DNA from: CAJWOS01 sp964502005
Lineage (GTDB): Bacteria; Myxococcota_A; UBA796; UBA2385
NCBI GenBank assembly: GCA_964502005.1
Contig: CAZCUX010000005.1
Span: 1-64,000 of the forward strand
Length of the DNA stretch: 64,000 nt
Direction of reading: 5' to 3'
Shown here: positions 34,624 to 42,491 of the stretch, one piece after another
How positions within the stretch are numbered: the first letter of the stretch is position 1
Layout: the number at the start of each line of letters is the position of its first letter
Program-made: the position numbers and the translations under genes
Notes under the pieces: model-generated
The model's input: only the letters and a program-made list of their open reading frames with translations
Told to the model about the DNA's origin: nothing
Database searches by the model: none

Positions 34624-35247
34624 TTAGAACCACTTGCACTGGTGTTGGGTGCGGTAGACGAGAACGCCGTCCTTGTGGTATCCTTGGCCGAGTAGTTTGC
34701 CCGATTTTGCGAAATAGACAAACGCCTCGCCCGACGCGGCGAGCTTGATGTCGTAGGTGAGCTCGCTGGCGCGTGCCTCGCGCTTCAGCAGCATTTCGGG
34801 ACACTTGCTCGCGCCCGTCTCCGGTGTGGCCGACAGTTTGACGCCGAAGTCGCAGTCGGTGCACGCGCCGGTGGGCACTTTGGTTCCCATGACCTGCCAG
34901 CGCAGCTCGCAGTCGTTGCCTTCGCGGTCGGTCCACGCTTTGTTTGCATGGAGCCACCAAGTTTCGTTGCCGTTGATGGTGTCACCGCGCATGTCGAAGC
35001 GGCCATGAAAGTAGCTGTCGGCGCCGGGCACGGCGGAGCCTTGAATCTCTTCGCATTGTCCCGACTCGAACTCTTTGGTGAGGTCGGGAAGGTCTGCGCC
35101 GGCGCTTGCGGCAGTGGGAGTGGCGTTGGCCTGTGGCGTGTTGCTCGCTACATCGGCGCTATTGGCGCAGGCGGTGGCGGCCAAGGCCACAACCCACCCG
35201 TGCGCCCCTTGGCGCAGTGCGTGCAAATAGGAATTTGGATTGGACAT
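34624..35247 (-). CDS. Cys-rich lipoprotein, paralog of downstream gene
   Basis: 207 residues with a lipobox-like LAATAC after a hydrophobic stretch. Its folded region aligns along its length with the downstream protein: GADSYFHGRF, W.HANKAW, NDCELRW, GACTDCDFGV, ASKCPEMLL, LTYDIKL, VYFAKSGKLLGQGYH, and QCKWF at the end. The two genes are one base apart and were clearly produced by tandem duplication followed by strong divergence. Both probably work together in the envelope; the function is unknown. The ribosome site AGGAGG lies about six bases upstream of the start (complement of 35252-35257). Confidence 0.65.
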   Translation of the reverse strand: MSNPNSYLHALRQGAHGWVVALAATACANSADVASNTPQANATPTAASAGADLPDLTKEFESGQCEEIQGSAVPGADSYFHGRFDMRGDTINGNETWWLHANKAWTDREGNDCELRWQVMGTKVPTGACTDCDFGVKLSATPETGASKCPEMLLKREARASELTYDIKLAASGEAFVYFAKSGKLLGQGYHKDGVLVYRTQHQCKWF

Positions 35248-35378
35248 TTGGCCTCCTATCTCCCAGCATAGCTCGGTAGATGAGGTTTATCCGAAGGATT
35301 CATGGTTGGCGTACTTGCTCCCTCCCGCGGGGGCGCGGGATCGACTACCGTCACCTCGATTTTGTTTCAGGAGAAGCG

Positions 35379-36404
35379 ATGTTTGGTGTGCACATTCGTT
35401 CGTTTCTGTTCGCACTTGCCCTCGGTGCGGCAGTGGTTCAGCCCGCATACGCGCAAGACCTCGATTTTGGCTACCGTCCTGCGCCAGAGCCCGGTGAGCA
35501 GCCTGCGTTCATCGTGACGCCCAGCCGTGCCGTTGTCGAAATGGTGGTGGTGATCAATGCCGGCGGAAAGGAATACCGGTTTGAGGAAGGCAGTCTGGCG
35601 GCCAATAAGGCGAAGACCTACGCTTGGAAACGCGACGAGTCCGTTACCTCTGCCGAGGCGTACGTGCGTGCGGTGTTTTCCGATGGGTATGTTTCGGAAG
35701 TCACGATTCCTATGGAGTACACCTACGGCGGCCAAATCTCGGTCGACTTGAGCCGGGCGTCCGCCGACGTCAAGAAGCGCACCGTCACGGTACGTGCCAG
35801 CCAAAAGGTCGACCGCGCGGAAATCACGGCCTATGGTGCGCACAAAGCGGTGCTCGGCAAGTCGGAGGTAGACCTCGGCGTTGGCCCAGGAGATGTAGAT
35901 GTGCCCTGGGTGGGCGAGCCGGGCGAGGTTGTGCTCCTGGACGTCACTCTCCACAGCGGCAACGCATGGGCTGGCTTCACGTATTCTCCGTGGTTTCTCG
36001 ACATTCCCCATGAGGACGTGCTGTTTGACTCCAATAGCGCCGAAGTTCCGGCGACGGAGTCCTTCAAGTTGGACCACACGTTGAAAGAACTAAAGTCCGT
36101 GATTGACAAATACGGCAGCGTTGTGCCCGTAAAGCTCTATATCGCGGGTTGTACGGACACTGTCGGGGATGCCTCCCACAACCGCGACCTCTCACGGCGG
36201 CGCGCCCAGGCCATCGCGACGTGGCTGCGGGCGCATGGCTACGACAAGCCCATTTATTACCATGGCTTTGGCGAGTCGTTGCTCGCGGTGCCGACGGGTG
36301 ACGGCGTCGATGAAGCGCGCAATCGCCGCGCGCTCTATATGGTCGGGGCCAATCCGCCGCCCGCTGGTTCGGGTGTGCCTTCGGTTGGGTGGACGGAGCT
36401 CTAA
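35379..36404 (+). CDS. OmpA-family C-terminal domain protein
   Basis: 341 residues from ATG 35379, five bases after AGGAG. Signal peptide MFGVHIRSFLFALALGAAVVQPAYA. The middle (about 30-215) is a two-part beta-rich region (VVEMVVVINAGGKEYRF, KKRTVTVRASQKVDRAEITAYG) without recognised name. Residues about 225-330 form an OmpA-like peptidoglycan-binding domain: DVLFDSNSAEVPA, KLYIAGCTDTVGDASHNRDLSRRRAQAIATWL (split: AGCTDTVGD, NRDLSRRRAQAIATWL), and NRRALYMVG with the Arg of the NRR motif. It anchors an outer-membrane or periplasmic component to the cell wall. A TolB-like gene lies upstream on the same strand. Confidence 0.85.
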   Translation: MFGVHIRSFLFALALGAAVVQPAYAQDLDFGYRPAPEPGEQPAFIVTPSRAVVEMVVVINAGGKEYRFEEGSLAANKAKTYAWKRDESVTSAEAYVRAVFSDGYVSEVTIPMEYTYGGQISVDLSRASADVKKRTVTVRASQKVDRAEITAYGAHKAVLGKSEVDLGVGPGDVDVPWVGEPGEVVLLDVTLHSGNAWAGFTYSPWFLDIPHEDVLFDSNSAEVPATESFKLDHTLKELKSVIDKYGSVVPVKLYIAGCTDTVGDASHNRDLSRRRAQAIATWLRAHGYDKPIYYHGFGESLLAVPTGDGVDEARNRRALYMVGANPPPAGSGVPSVGWTEL

Positions 36405-36420
36405 ACGGCGTGCTTGCCTT

Positions 36421-36455
36421 GCCCGGTCACACCAGTAGGAAGTGTGCGACCGGGC
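36421..36455. terminator. Hairpin between convergent genes
   Basis: GCCCGGTC (36421-36428) pairs with GACCGGGC (36448-36455), and inside it ACAC pairs with GTGT. It lies between the OmpA-domain gene and the large minus-strand surface gene. There is no clear U-tract, so it is a probable but not certain terminator. Confidence 0.5.
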
Positions 36456-36463
36456 CTTGGCGC

Positions 36464-39040
36464 TTACCAGCGAAAGCCGATGCCTGCGCCTGCCGATGTG
36501 GCCGCATTGCTGACCAATAGCTCTTGTCCGTCAACGTCAAACCGCATGCTTTGCCATGCTTGGCCACCGCCAAGGTGCACGGACAAGTTGTCGGAGAGCG
36601 CGAGCTGCAAGCGCGCATCAACTTCGAGGGAAATCGGGTACGGCGCGAAGGTCTCGGCGGCCTGGAGGTCGAGCCACAAGGGGCCGGCGCCAAGCAGCAG
36701 GCCGCCACCCGCGCGCAGGCCCAACAGGGGCGTGTCCACAAGCGCGACCTCCCCATTGTCCCACAAGTAGAGGCCAACCGATTGGCGGTGCAGCTGCGCC
36801 AATCCGTAGGCTGCCAGGGGGCCGGTCAGGGTGTGTTTCAGGCGTACGCCGACCTTTGCGTCCCAGCCATTTTGCGCAAACTCGGTGGGGGTCGAAGCGG
36901 TGTCTTCGGGTGTTTCTTCAGACGTGCTGTCGCTGGCGTACGAAAACTGCGGCACCGGCTTGGATTGTCGAAAACGCGCATCGAGCTCTACGCCGAAATT
37001 TCCGTTCTTGGGCCAAAACAGGCCCCAAACACCGATAGCGCCTCCGTCGAAGCCACCTTCGGTTTGGGCGCTGAGGGGGCCAATCGCCGCGGCCGTGGTG
37101 GTGCTCTCGAATGTGTTTGCGATGCCTTGGAGGGACAGCGCCGTACGAATGGCCGCCGCAGCGGAACGAGGGGTGCGAGAGGGCGCCTGGCTGGCTGTAG
37201 GTGCGGCGTTCGCGGTGCTGGCCGTGGGGGGAGGGGGCGAATCGCTCACAGCCGTCACAGGGGCCGCTGCGGGCGCTATCGGTGCCGCCGCGACGATGGG
37301 TGCAGCCGTGGCGTCCGGCTTGGTGACGATAGAGGTCGGAGCCGCCGTCGCCCACTGCGTCTGGCGGCTTTGCCAGTCCAATACGCCGAGGGAGAGCGGT
37401 TTCCCATCGGCGGTCATCGCTACCCCGCTTGCGACGCCGTTGGACCGGAATGTGATGCCGAAACTTGTGGCGGGACGCTTCACGACGACGAATGCGAAGC
37501 CGTTGCTGTCGGTGGTAAGCACCGTCGGAAGTCCGTCAAGGCCACGGGATTCGACCGAAACACTTGCGTTCGCGACGGGTGTTCCGTTGGGGTCCTCCGC
37601 GACGAGGCGAAGCAACCACTCACCGTCTCCCAAGTCGACCCACCAAGCGACCAAGTCGGCGACAGAAGCGCCGGTGACGGCTCCCGGGGGTTCCGCGAGA
37701 AGCACCACCCGCTCGGAATCGCGTGTAGGCTTTATCTTGAAGGTGCTCCGATTGGTTTTTCGTACCGGCTTGCCAATGGTTGCGCCGCCGAGGACCTGAA
37801 TGTCGGGAGTCTCCGAAATTGGCTGCTGGAGGCTATCGACGACGACGGCCGTGAGCGTCCACTCTGCGCCATTTGGTGCCATCGAAGGGGGCAATCCTTC
37901 GAGCGCAACCCGACGTGACGGCGGCAGAACGTGGAGGTTGGTCGACGTCTTGGTGGCTCCCGCGGTGACGGACGCAGGAATCGTCCCTTTGGCGTAAACG
38001 GGGAGCGACAGCGAGAACGCTTGCCAACCGTCAGCTTTCGCCGTTGTGCTTACCGTCGCATCGCCGGCGACGACGGACACTGCCGGCAAGGCTTCGGTTG
38101 TCCATTGGCCGACCTGGAGGCTCGTGTGGCGACCCGCACGCACCGAGGGCGATTCCGGCGCCACGACGAGCGCAGGGGCGGGGGCGACGGGAAGCTGCAC
38201 CCATTGGTCAACCTTTTCGCCATGGGGCGTCTTGCCGACAAGGTGCCCCGAAGCCACGCGTGGGTCGAGGTGCATCACGAAGGCGACGGTGCCGGCCGGG
38301 CTCGCCCGTGTGGGACCGAATGTCTGTTCGCCGACGACGAGGGATACCTCAGCGTCGGGTGGGACCGTGAATGTCGTGCTGCGTTCGGCCAAGACCGGTA
38401 GCTGCACCGCGCCGCCCCAACGCGGGTCATGTTGGTCGGCCACCACGACAATCGCCATCTCCGCACCGCTTACGGTCGAAGGGCGTGTCCACGTCGCGGA
38501 CGCGGTGCCGTTTGCGTCGACCGTGACGGGACCGACGGTGCCGAGGGAGGTGCGGGCGGTCCAGCTTCGCGTGGATGCGGTCTGGCTGGACGGTGGCGCG
38601 GTCCACGTCAGGCGCACATTCTGGGTGCCGGGCGCCGAAATGGGGGGGTCTGCTTGCACCACGACAGGCAGGTCGATGGTGGCGGGTGCGTTCCAAACGA
38701 CCTGCTCCTCGCGTTTGTTGCCCGCAGTGTCCTTGAAGCGGACCTGGAGCGTCACGGGGCCACCGGCAAACGCCGCGGGGGGCGCCCAGGATACCTGGAG
38801 GGCGCCGGCACGCGCTTCGACCGACGTCACGCGCCCGAGCGGAACATCCACCTTCGCGCGGGTGGAGCTATCGATGAACGTGTCGATGAGGACCAACGGA
38901 ATCGCTTCGCCGGGGTTCGCGCCGGTGGTCGCAGGCTCGGCGGGAAGTTCGAGGGCCCATACTGGCAGGGGGACCCACAGCAGCGCGGCCCCGAGCAAAG
39001 AGAGGCAGCGTTGTTGCGCAGTGCGATGCGGCATCATCAT
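36464..39040 (-). CDS. Large exported protein: Ig-like repeats plus C-terminal outer-membrane barrel
   Basis: 858 residues from the first of three consecutive ATGs (39040); GGAG lies just upstream, so 39037 or 39034 may be used. Signal peptide ends at VPLPVWA. Residues about 40-580 are beta-rich, Pro/Thr/Ala-rich modules with Ig-like strands (VTLQVRFKDTAGNKREEQVV, WTLTAVVVDSLQQPIS, GEWLLRLVAEDPNGTPVANA). An Ala/Pro spacer (about 600-650) leads to a final domain of about 200 residues with amphipathic strands (NFGVELDARFRQSKP, WDAKVGVRLKHTLTG, LQLALSDNLSVHLGGG) ending in GIGFRW, the aromatic C-terminus typical of barrels. It looks like an outer-membrane protein with an extracellular or periplasmic stalk. 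Confidence 0.65.
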   Translation of the reverse strand: MMMPHRTAQQRCLSLLGAALLWVPLPVWALELPAEPATTGANPGEAIPLVLIDTFIDSSTRAKVDVPLGRVTSVEARAGALQVSWAPPAAFAGGPVTLQVRFKDTAGNKREEQVVWNAPATIDLPVVVQADPPISAPGTQNVRLTWTAPPSSQTASTRSWTARTSLGTVGPVTVDANGTASATWTRPSTVSGAEMAIVVVADQHDPRWGGAVQLPVLAERSTTFTVPPDAEVSLVVGEQTFGPTRASPAGTVAFVMHLDPRVASGHLVGKTPHGEKVDQWVQLPVAPAPALVVAPESPSVRAGRHTSLQVGQWTTEALPAVSVVAGDATVSTTAKADGWQAFSLSLPVYAKGTIPASVTAGATKTSTNLHVLPPSRRVALEGLPPSMAPNGAEWTLTAVVVDSLQQPISETPDIQVLGGATIGKPVRKTNRSTFKIKPTRDSERVVLLAEPPGAVTGASVADLVAWWVDLGDGEWLLRLVAEDPNGTPVANASVSVESRGLDGLPTVLTTDSNGFAFVVVKRPATSFGITFRSNGVASGVAMTADGKPLSLGVLDWQSRQTQWATAAPTSIVTKPDATAAPIVAAAPIAPAAAPVTAVSDSPPPPTASTANAAPTASQAPSRTPRSAAAAIRTALSLQGIANTFESTTTAAAIGPLSAQTEGGFDGGAIGVWGLFWPKNGNFGVELDARFRQSKPVPQFSYASDSTSEETPEDTASTPTEFAQNGWDAKVGVRLKHTLTGPLAAYGLAQLHRQSVGLYLWDNGEVALVDTPLLGLRAGGGLLLGAGPLWLDLQAAETFAPYPISLEVDARLQLALSDNLSVHLGGGQAWQSMRFDVDGQELLVSNAATSAGAGIGFRW

Positions 39041-39185
39041 GTCTCCAGTGGCGTCGTCCTGCCCAGGTAGCGCCCTTCGTGTCGGGCGCTTGTAAAGACC
39101 CTGTGCCATTGGTGTGGGCAGCGCGCGAAAGCGTAGGTGCAGCCGGGCGAGTGGTCATCCAAGGCTTGTTGCACTGGTCAAAGCC

Positions 39186-40934
39186 TTAGTCGAGCCCGAA
39201 CTCTTCTGCCGCCGAGCGAAGGGTGAGATTTGGCTGCTCCGATTTGAGCAGCAAAAACGGTCCACAAACGAGCGCATCCATGTCGGTGCGCATGAAGCAC
39301 AAGTAGGCGTCTTCGGGTGTATTCACGATCGGCTCGCCACGGACGTTCATGCTGGTGTTCACGATGACAGAACAGCCGGTTCGCTGCTTGAAAGCGTGGA
39401 TGAGGTCGTAATAAAGGGCGTCTTGGTCTCGTCGAACGGTCTGAATACGCGCGGAGCCATCGACGTGGGTGATAGCGGGCAGTGCATCGGGGCCGCCTTG
39501 AATGTCGTCGTGAACCTGGGCCACGAGCAACATATGGGGGCTCGGTCGGTCGAGCGCGAAGTAGCGGGAGGCGTCTTCTTCGAGGCACGAGGGCGCAAAG
39601 GGCCGGAAGCCTTCGCGCATTTTGATTTTGAGGTTGATGGTGTCGCGCATCTCGGGGTTGCGCGCGTCGCCCAAAATGCTGCGGTGGCCGAGGGCGCGCG
39701 GCCCCCACTCCAGCCGCCCTTGGTACCAGCCGACAACATGGGCATGGTCAATCAGTTCGGCCGTTTTCTCTACCAGCGCCTGCCGGTCGAGGCGGTGGAC
39801 CACGGCGCCGTAGAGGTCGAGGTCGGCGGCAATCTGCTCTTCGGAATAGCCGGGGCCAAGGTAGACGTCGTCCATCTTCCAGCGGCGGGGCTTGTCCAAC
39901 AGTGTGTGCCATGCCCACAAAGCGGCGCCAAGAGCACCCCCGGCATCTCCCGCCGCGGGCTGCACGAAGATGTCTTCAACGCCAGATTCCCGGAGGATGT
40001 AGCCATTCGCGACACAGTTCAGCGCGACGCCTCCTGCAAGACATAGGCGTTTCTTGCCTGTTTCCGCCATGACCTTGCGCGCCAAGGCCACCATGACTTC
40101 GTTGACGACCTCTTGGAGGGAGCGGGCGACGTCTTTGTGGAACTGACCGATGTTTTCTTGGTCGAGGGGACGGGTGGGCTCGCCCATGACCTCCTCGAAG
40201 CGCTCGTTGTACATGCGCATTCCGTGGTCAAACGTGAAGTGACGCATGTCCAACCGAAAGGTGCCGTCCTCCCGAATATGAATGAGACGCTTGATGCGGT
40301 CGACGTAGATGGGTTCGCCATAAGGCGCGAGCCCCATCACTTTGTACTCCCCGGAGTTCACCTTGAAGCCGAGGTAGTAGGTGAAGGCGGAGTACAGCAA
40401 TCCGAGGGAGTGCGGAAAGCGGATTTCGCCTGTCAATTCGACCTTTTTGCCTTCGCCGACGCCCCAGGATGTGGTGGCCCACTCTCCTACGCCGTCAACC
40501 GTCAATACGGCCGCATCTTCGAAGCCTGACGCGAAAAACGCGCTCGCAGCGTGGGAGAGGTGATGGTAGCCATAGACGATAGGGCCGGTATAGTCAAGCT
40601 CTGCGGCTAGCACTTGGTCGAGGCGCAGCTTGGTGGCGAACCAGCTCGGCATTCCGCGGACAAACTGCGGAAAGCTGCGTGGAAACGTCGCGATGTGGCT
40701 CAACAACATCCGTTCGAATTTTACCAGCGGTTTGTCGTAGAACGCGACAAGCTGGATGTCCTGAACGGTGATGCCCGCCTCCTGCAACAACCAACGGATG
40801 GTCTGCACAGGAAAGTCGGGGTCGTGTTTTTTGCGCGTGAAAATCTGCTCGCTGGCAGCGCCCACGGGTACGCCGTCTTTGAGCAAACAAGCGGCTGCGT
40901 CGTGGTAAAAGCAAGAAATGCCGAGCACGTACAT
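39186..40934 (-). CDS. O-carbamoyltransferase (NodU/CmcH family)
   Basis: 582 residues, full length. The N-terminal Kae1-like half has MYVLGISCFYHDAAACLL, VYGYHHLSHAASAFFASGF (the metal-binding HxxxH), LTVDGVGEWATTSWG and NSGEYKVMGLAPYG. The C-terminal half has LCLAGGVALNCVANG, FVQPAAGDAGGALGAAL, GRLEWGPRALGHRSILGD and CSVIVNTSMNVRGEPIV. These enzymes use carbamoyl phosphate and ATP to carbamoylate hydroxyls of natural products, nodulation factors or sugars. No biosynthetic neighbours are seen here, so it may decorate a surface glycan or a metabolite made elsewhere. Divergent from the triple-repeat lipoprotein. Confidence 0.93.
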   Translation of the reverse strand: MYVLGISCFYHDAAACLLKDGVPVGAASEQIFTRKKHDPDFPVQTIRWLLQEAGITVQDIQLVAFYDKPLVKFERMLLSHIATFPRSFPQFVRGMPSWFATKLRLDQVLAAELDYTGPIVYGYHHLSHAASAFFASGFEDAAVLTVDGVGEWATTSWGVGEGKKVELTGEIRFPHSLGLLYSAFTYYLGFKVNSGEYKVMGLAPYGEPIYVDRIKRLIHIREDGTFRLDMRHFTFDHGMRMYNERFEEVMGEPTRPLDQENIGQFHKDVARSLQEVVNEVMVALARKVMAETGKKRLCLAGGVALNCVANGYILRESGVEDIFVQPAAGDAGGALGAALWAWHTLLDKPRRWKMDDVYLGPGYSEEQIAADLDLYGAVVHRLDRQALVEKTAELIDHAHVVGWYQGRLEWGPRALGHRSILGDARNPEMRDTINLKIKMREGFRPFAPSCLEEDASRYFALDRPSPHMLLVAQVHDDIQGGPDALPAITHVDGSARIQTVRRDQDALYYDLIHAFKQRTGCSVIVNTSMNVRGEPIVNTPEDAYLCFMRTDMDALVCGPFLLLKSEQPNLTLRSAAEEFGLD

Positions 40935-41239
40935 AACCAGACACCCATGGCGGACGGTGACAGTGGCCTATAGCCTACCCCGTGCGCCGGTTGCGGGGAG
41001 CGATGGATTGTCGGAATGCGCAGATGACCGCGCTTGCTCGTTTGGGTTGCGACGGTTCATCGGGAGCGGAGGACGACCACTATTGCGCGATTTCCTGCGT
41101 CTACGCGTGCTCCCCCGCGACGGTTTCTGTAGATCGTAATCCAGTCACGTCGCAGGCGAACCGGACGACGGCGGCGGGGAAATGTTCCAGTCTTGGAATC
41201 CATCGGCTATGTTGTGGAAATGGACCGTGGGAGAGTGTG
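40935..41239. promoter_or_regulatory. Divergent intergenic region, no gene seen
   Basis: 305 bases between the carbamoyltransferase and the triple-repeat lipoprotein. An open frame continues upstream from the lipoprotein but has no ribosome site or signal peptide, so it is ignored. No strong promoter or repeat was recognised. Confidence 0.4.
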
Positions 41240-42490
41240 ATGCGAGGGAAGCGCTGGATTTGGATGCCACTTGGCGTGCTGTCTGCTTGTGGGCGCGGAA
41301 ATGATGTCGATGCGGATGCCACAAAAGACCTCACCGAGATTGGCGAGGTCGACGCAGACACCGACACCGATGCCGACACCGACACGGACACCGACGCCGA
41401 TGCCGACACCGACACCGATACCGACACCGACATCCAAAGTGAAGTCGACCCGTCCATTGTGGGTACGTGGACCGACGGAGAGCAGTTCCTAGACATTCAG
41501 CCCGGCCTTTGGCGTCGTGTAGTGCGCTTGGACCCGTGGCAAACGCGCCAGTTTACGCGCGTAGAAGGCAACCTTGCGGCGGCCATCAATATCGAAAATA
41601 CTGGGAATGACGGCTATTACAGCCTGCTTGCGTGGTCTTGGGTGGGCACGTCGCTGTACTTGTGTATGGCGACGGACAATGCCGACACAGAGGCCGACGC
41701 ACTCGGCATTCCCGTCGATGATAGCGATATGTCGATGGGCTGCGGCGCCGAAGGAAGCGCGTGGCTGGCCGTCGAGCCGGGCCATTGGCTGCCGATTCGT
41801 GGGGTTTGGTACGGCGACCACGACTGGCTCTCGATTACCGAAGCGGCGTGGGTGGTCGACCCTGAGGGTGCCGCGATTACCTACGAAATCCAGCGCTATG
41901 ATGTCGACTTGCAGTACATTGTGGCGGAAAATGGCGACGGCACAGAGCTTCCGGGCAAATACAGTCGCTTCGATTGGGTCACGGTGGGCGATAACCATTA
42001 CGTCTGCCACACCACCGATGACCGCTCGAGCCCTTCCGATGCTGAAGCGGAGCCCCGTCCGGATGACCTCGACCCCGCAACCACCGGCTGCGACGGCGCT
42101 CCTTGGACCCTCCTCTCCCTCGAACGGCCGGTGCAAACACTAGACATCGCCGGCGATTGGGTCGACCCCATCTACGGCAGCACCTTTTCGTTCTCCGATA
42201 CCGAAGTCCTGATTCGGCTGTTCGGCATGACGTCCACGGTTTCCGTCGATGACTTCGACAATGCCGAGATGTGGCTGGTGGGCCAAAATGGCGCGTCCAA
42301 CCCGCTACATCCGAACTTGTATTCGCGGATGGACTGGCTGCCGGACCCCTCCGGCGGTTTGTATTGGTGCTGGACCGCCACGGACGCAAGCTCTTCCAAC
42401 GATGCGCGCGCGGTGCCGCGGGCCGATGACACCGACCTCGCGCGTGGTTGTGGTGGCTCGCCTTGGGTCGCGCTGTCCCCGGTTCCTTGA
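41240..42490 (+). CDS. Lipoprotein with three tandem Cys-paired repeats
   Basis: 416 residues from ATG 41240 (GGGAG seven bases upstream). Signal peptide MRGKRWIWMPLGVLSAC; the Cys is the lipid site. A linker of (DTDTDA)n follows. Then three repeats of about 105 residues, each starting with a G.W strand and ending in a common pattern: YLCMATD ... MGCGAEGSAWLAV, YVCHTTDD ... TGCDGAPWTLLSL, and YWCWTATD ... RGCGGSPWVALS. Each repeat therefore has a Cys pair, an R.D-type acidic loop and a PW/AW ending. I do not recognise the domain. The convergent pseudokinase gene begins its stop one base after this gene ends. Confidence 0.7.
   Translation: MRGKRWIWMPLGVLSACGRGNDVDADATKDLTEIGEVDADTDTDADTDTDTDADADTDTDTDTDIQSEVDPSIVGTWTDGEQFLDIQPGLWRRVVRLDPWQTRQFTRVEGNLAAAINIENTGNDGYYSLLAWSWVGTSLYLCMATDNADTEADALGIPVDDSDMSMGCGAEGSAWLAVEPGHWLPIRGVWYGDHDWLSITEAAWVVDPEGAAITYEIQRYDVDLQYIVAENGDGTELPGKYSRFDWVTVGDNHYVCHTTDDRSSPSDAEAEPRPDDLDPATTGCDGAPWTLLSLERPVQTLDIAGDWVDPIYGSTFSFSDTEVLIRLFGMTSTVSVDDFDNAEMWLVGQNGASNPLHPNLYSRMDWLPDPSGGLYWCWTATDASSSNDARAVPRADDTDLARGCGGSPWVALSPVP
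41351..41433 (+). repeat. Asp-Thr-Asp-Ala coding repeat
   Basis: A tract of 6-bp units (gacacc, gatgcc, gacacg) encoding (DT)n with DA interruptions, forming the linker between the lipid anchor and the first folded repeat of the lipoprotein. Confidence 0.85.
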
Positions 42491-42491
42491 C

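Noticed and set aside
36524..37918. 464-codon open frame opposite the large surface protein
   Set aside because: Arg/Gly-rich shadow without signal peptide, ribosome site or domain.
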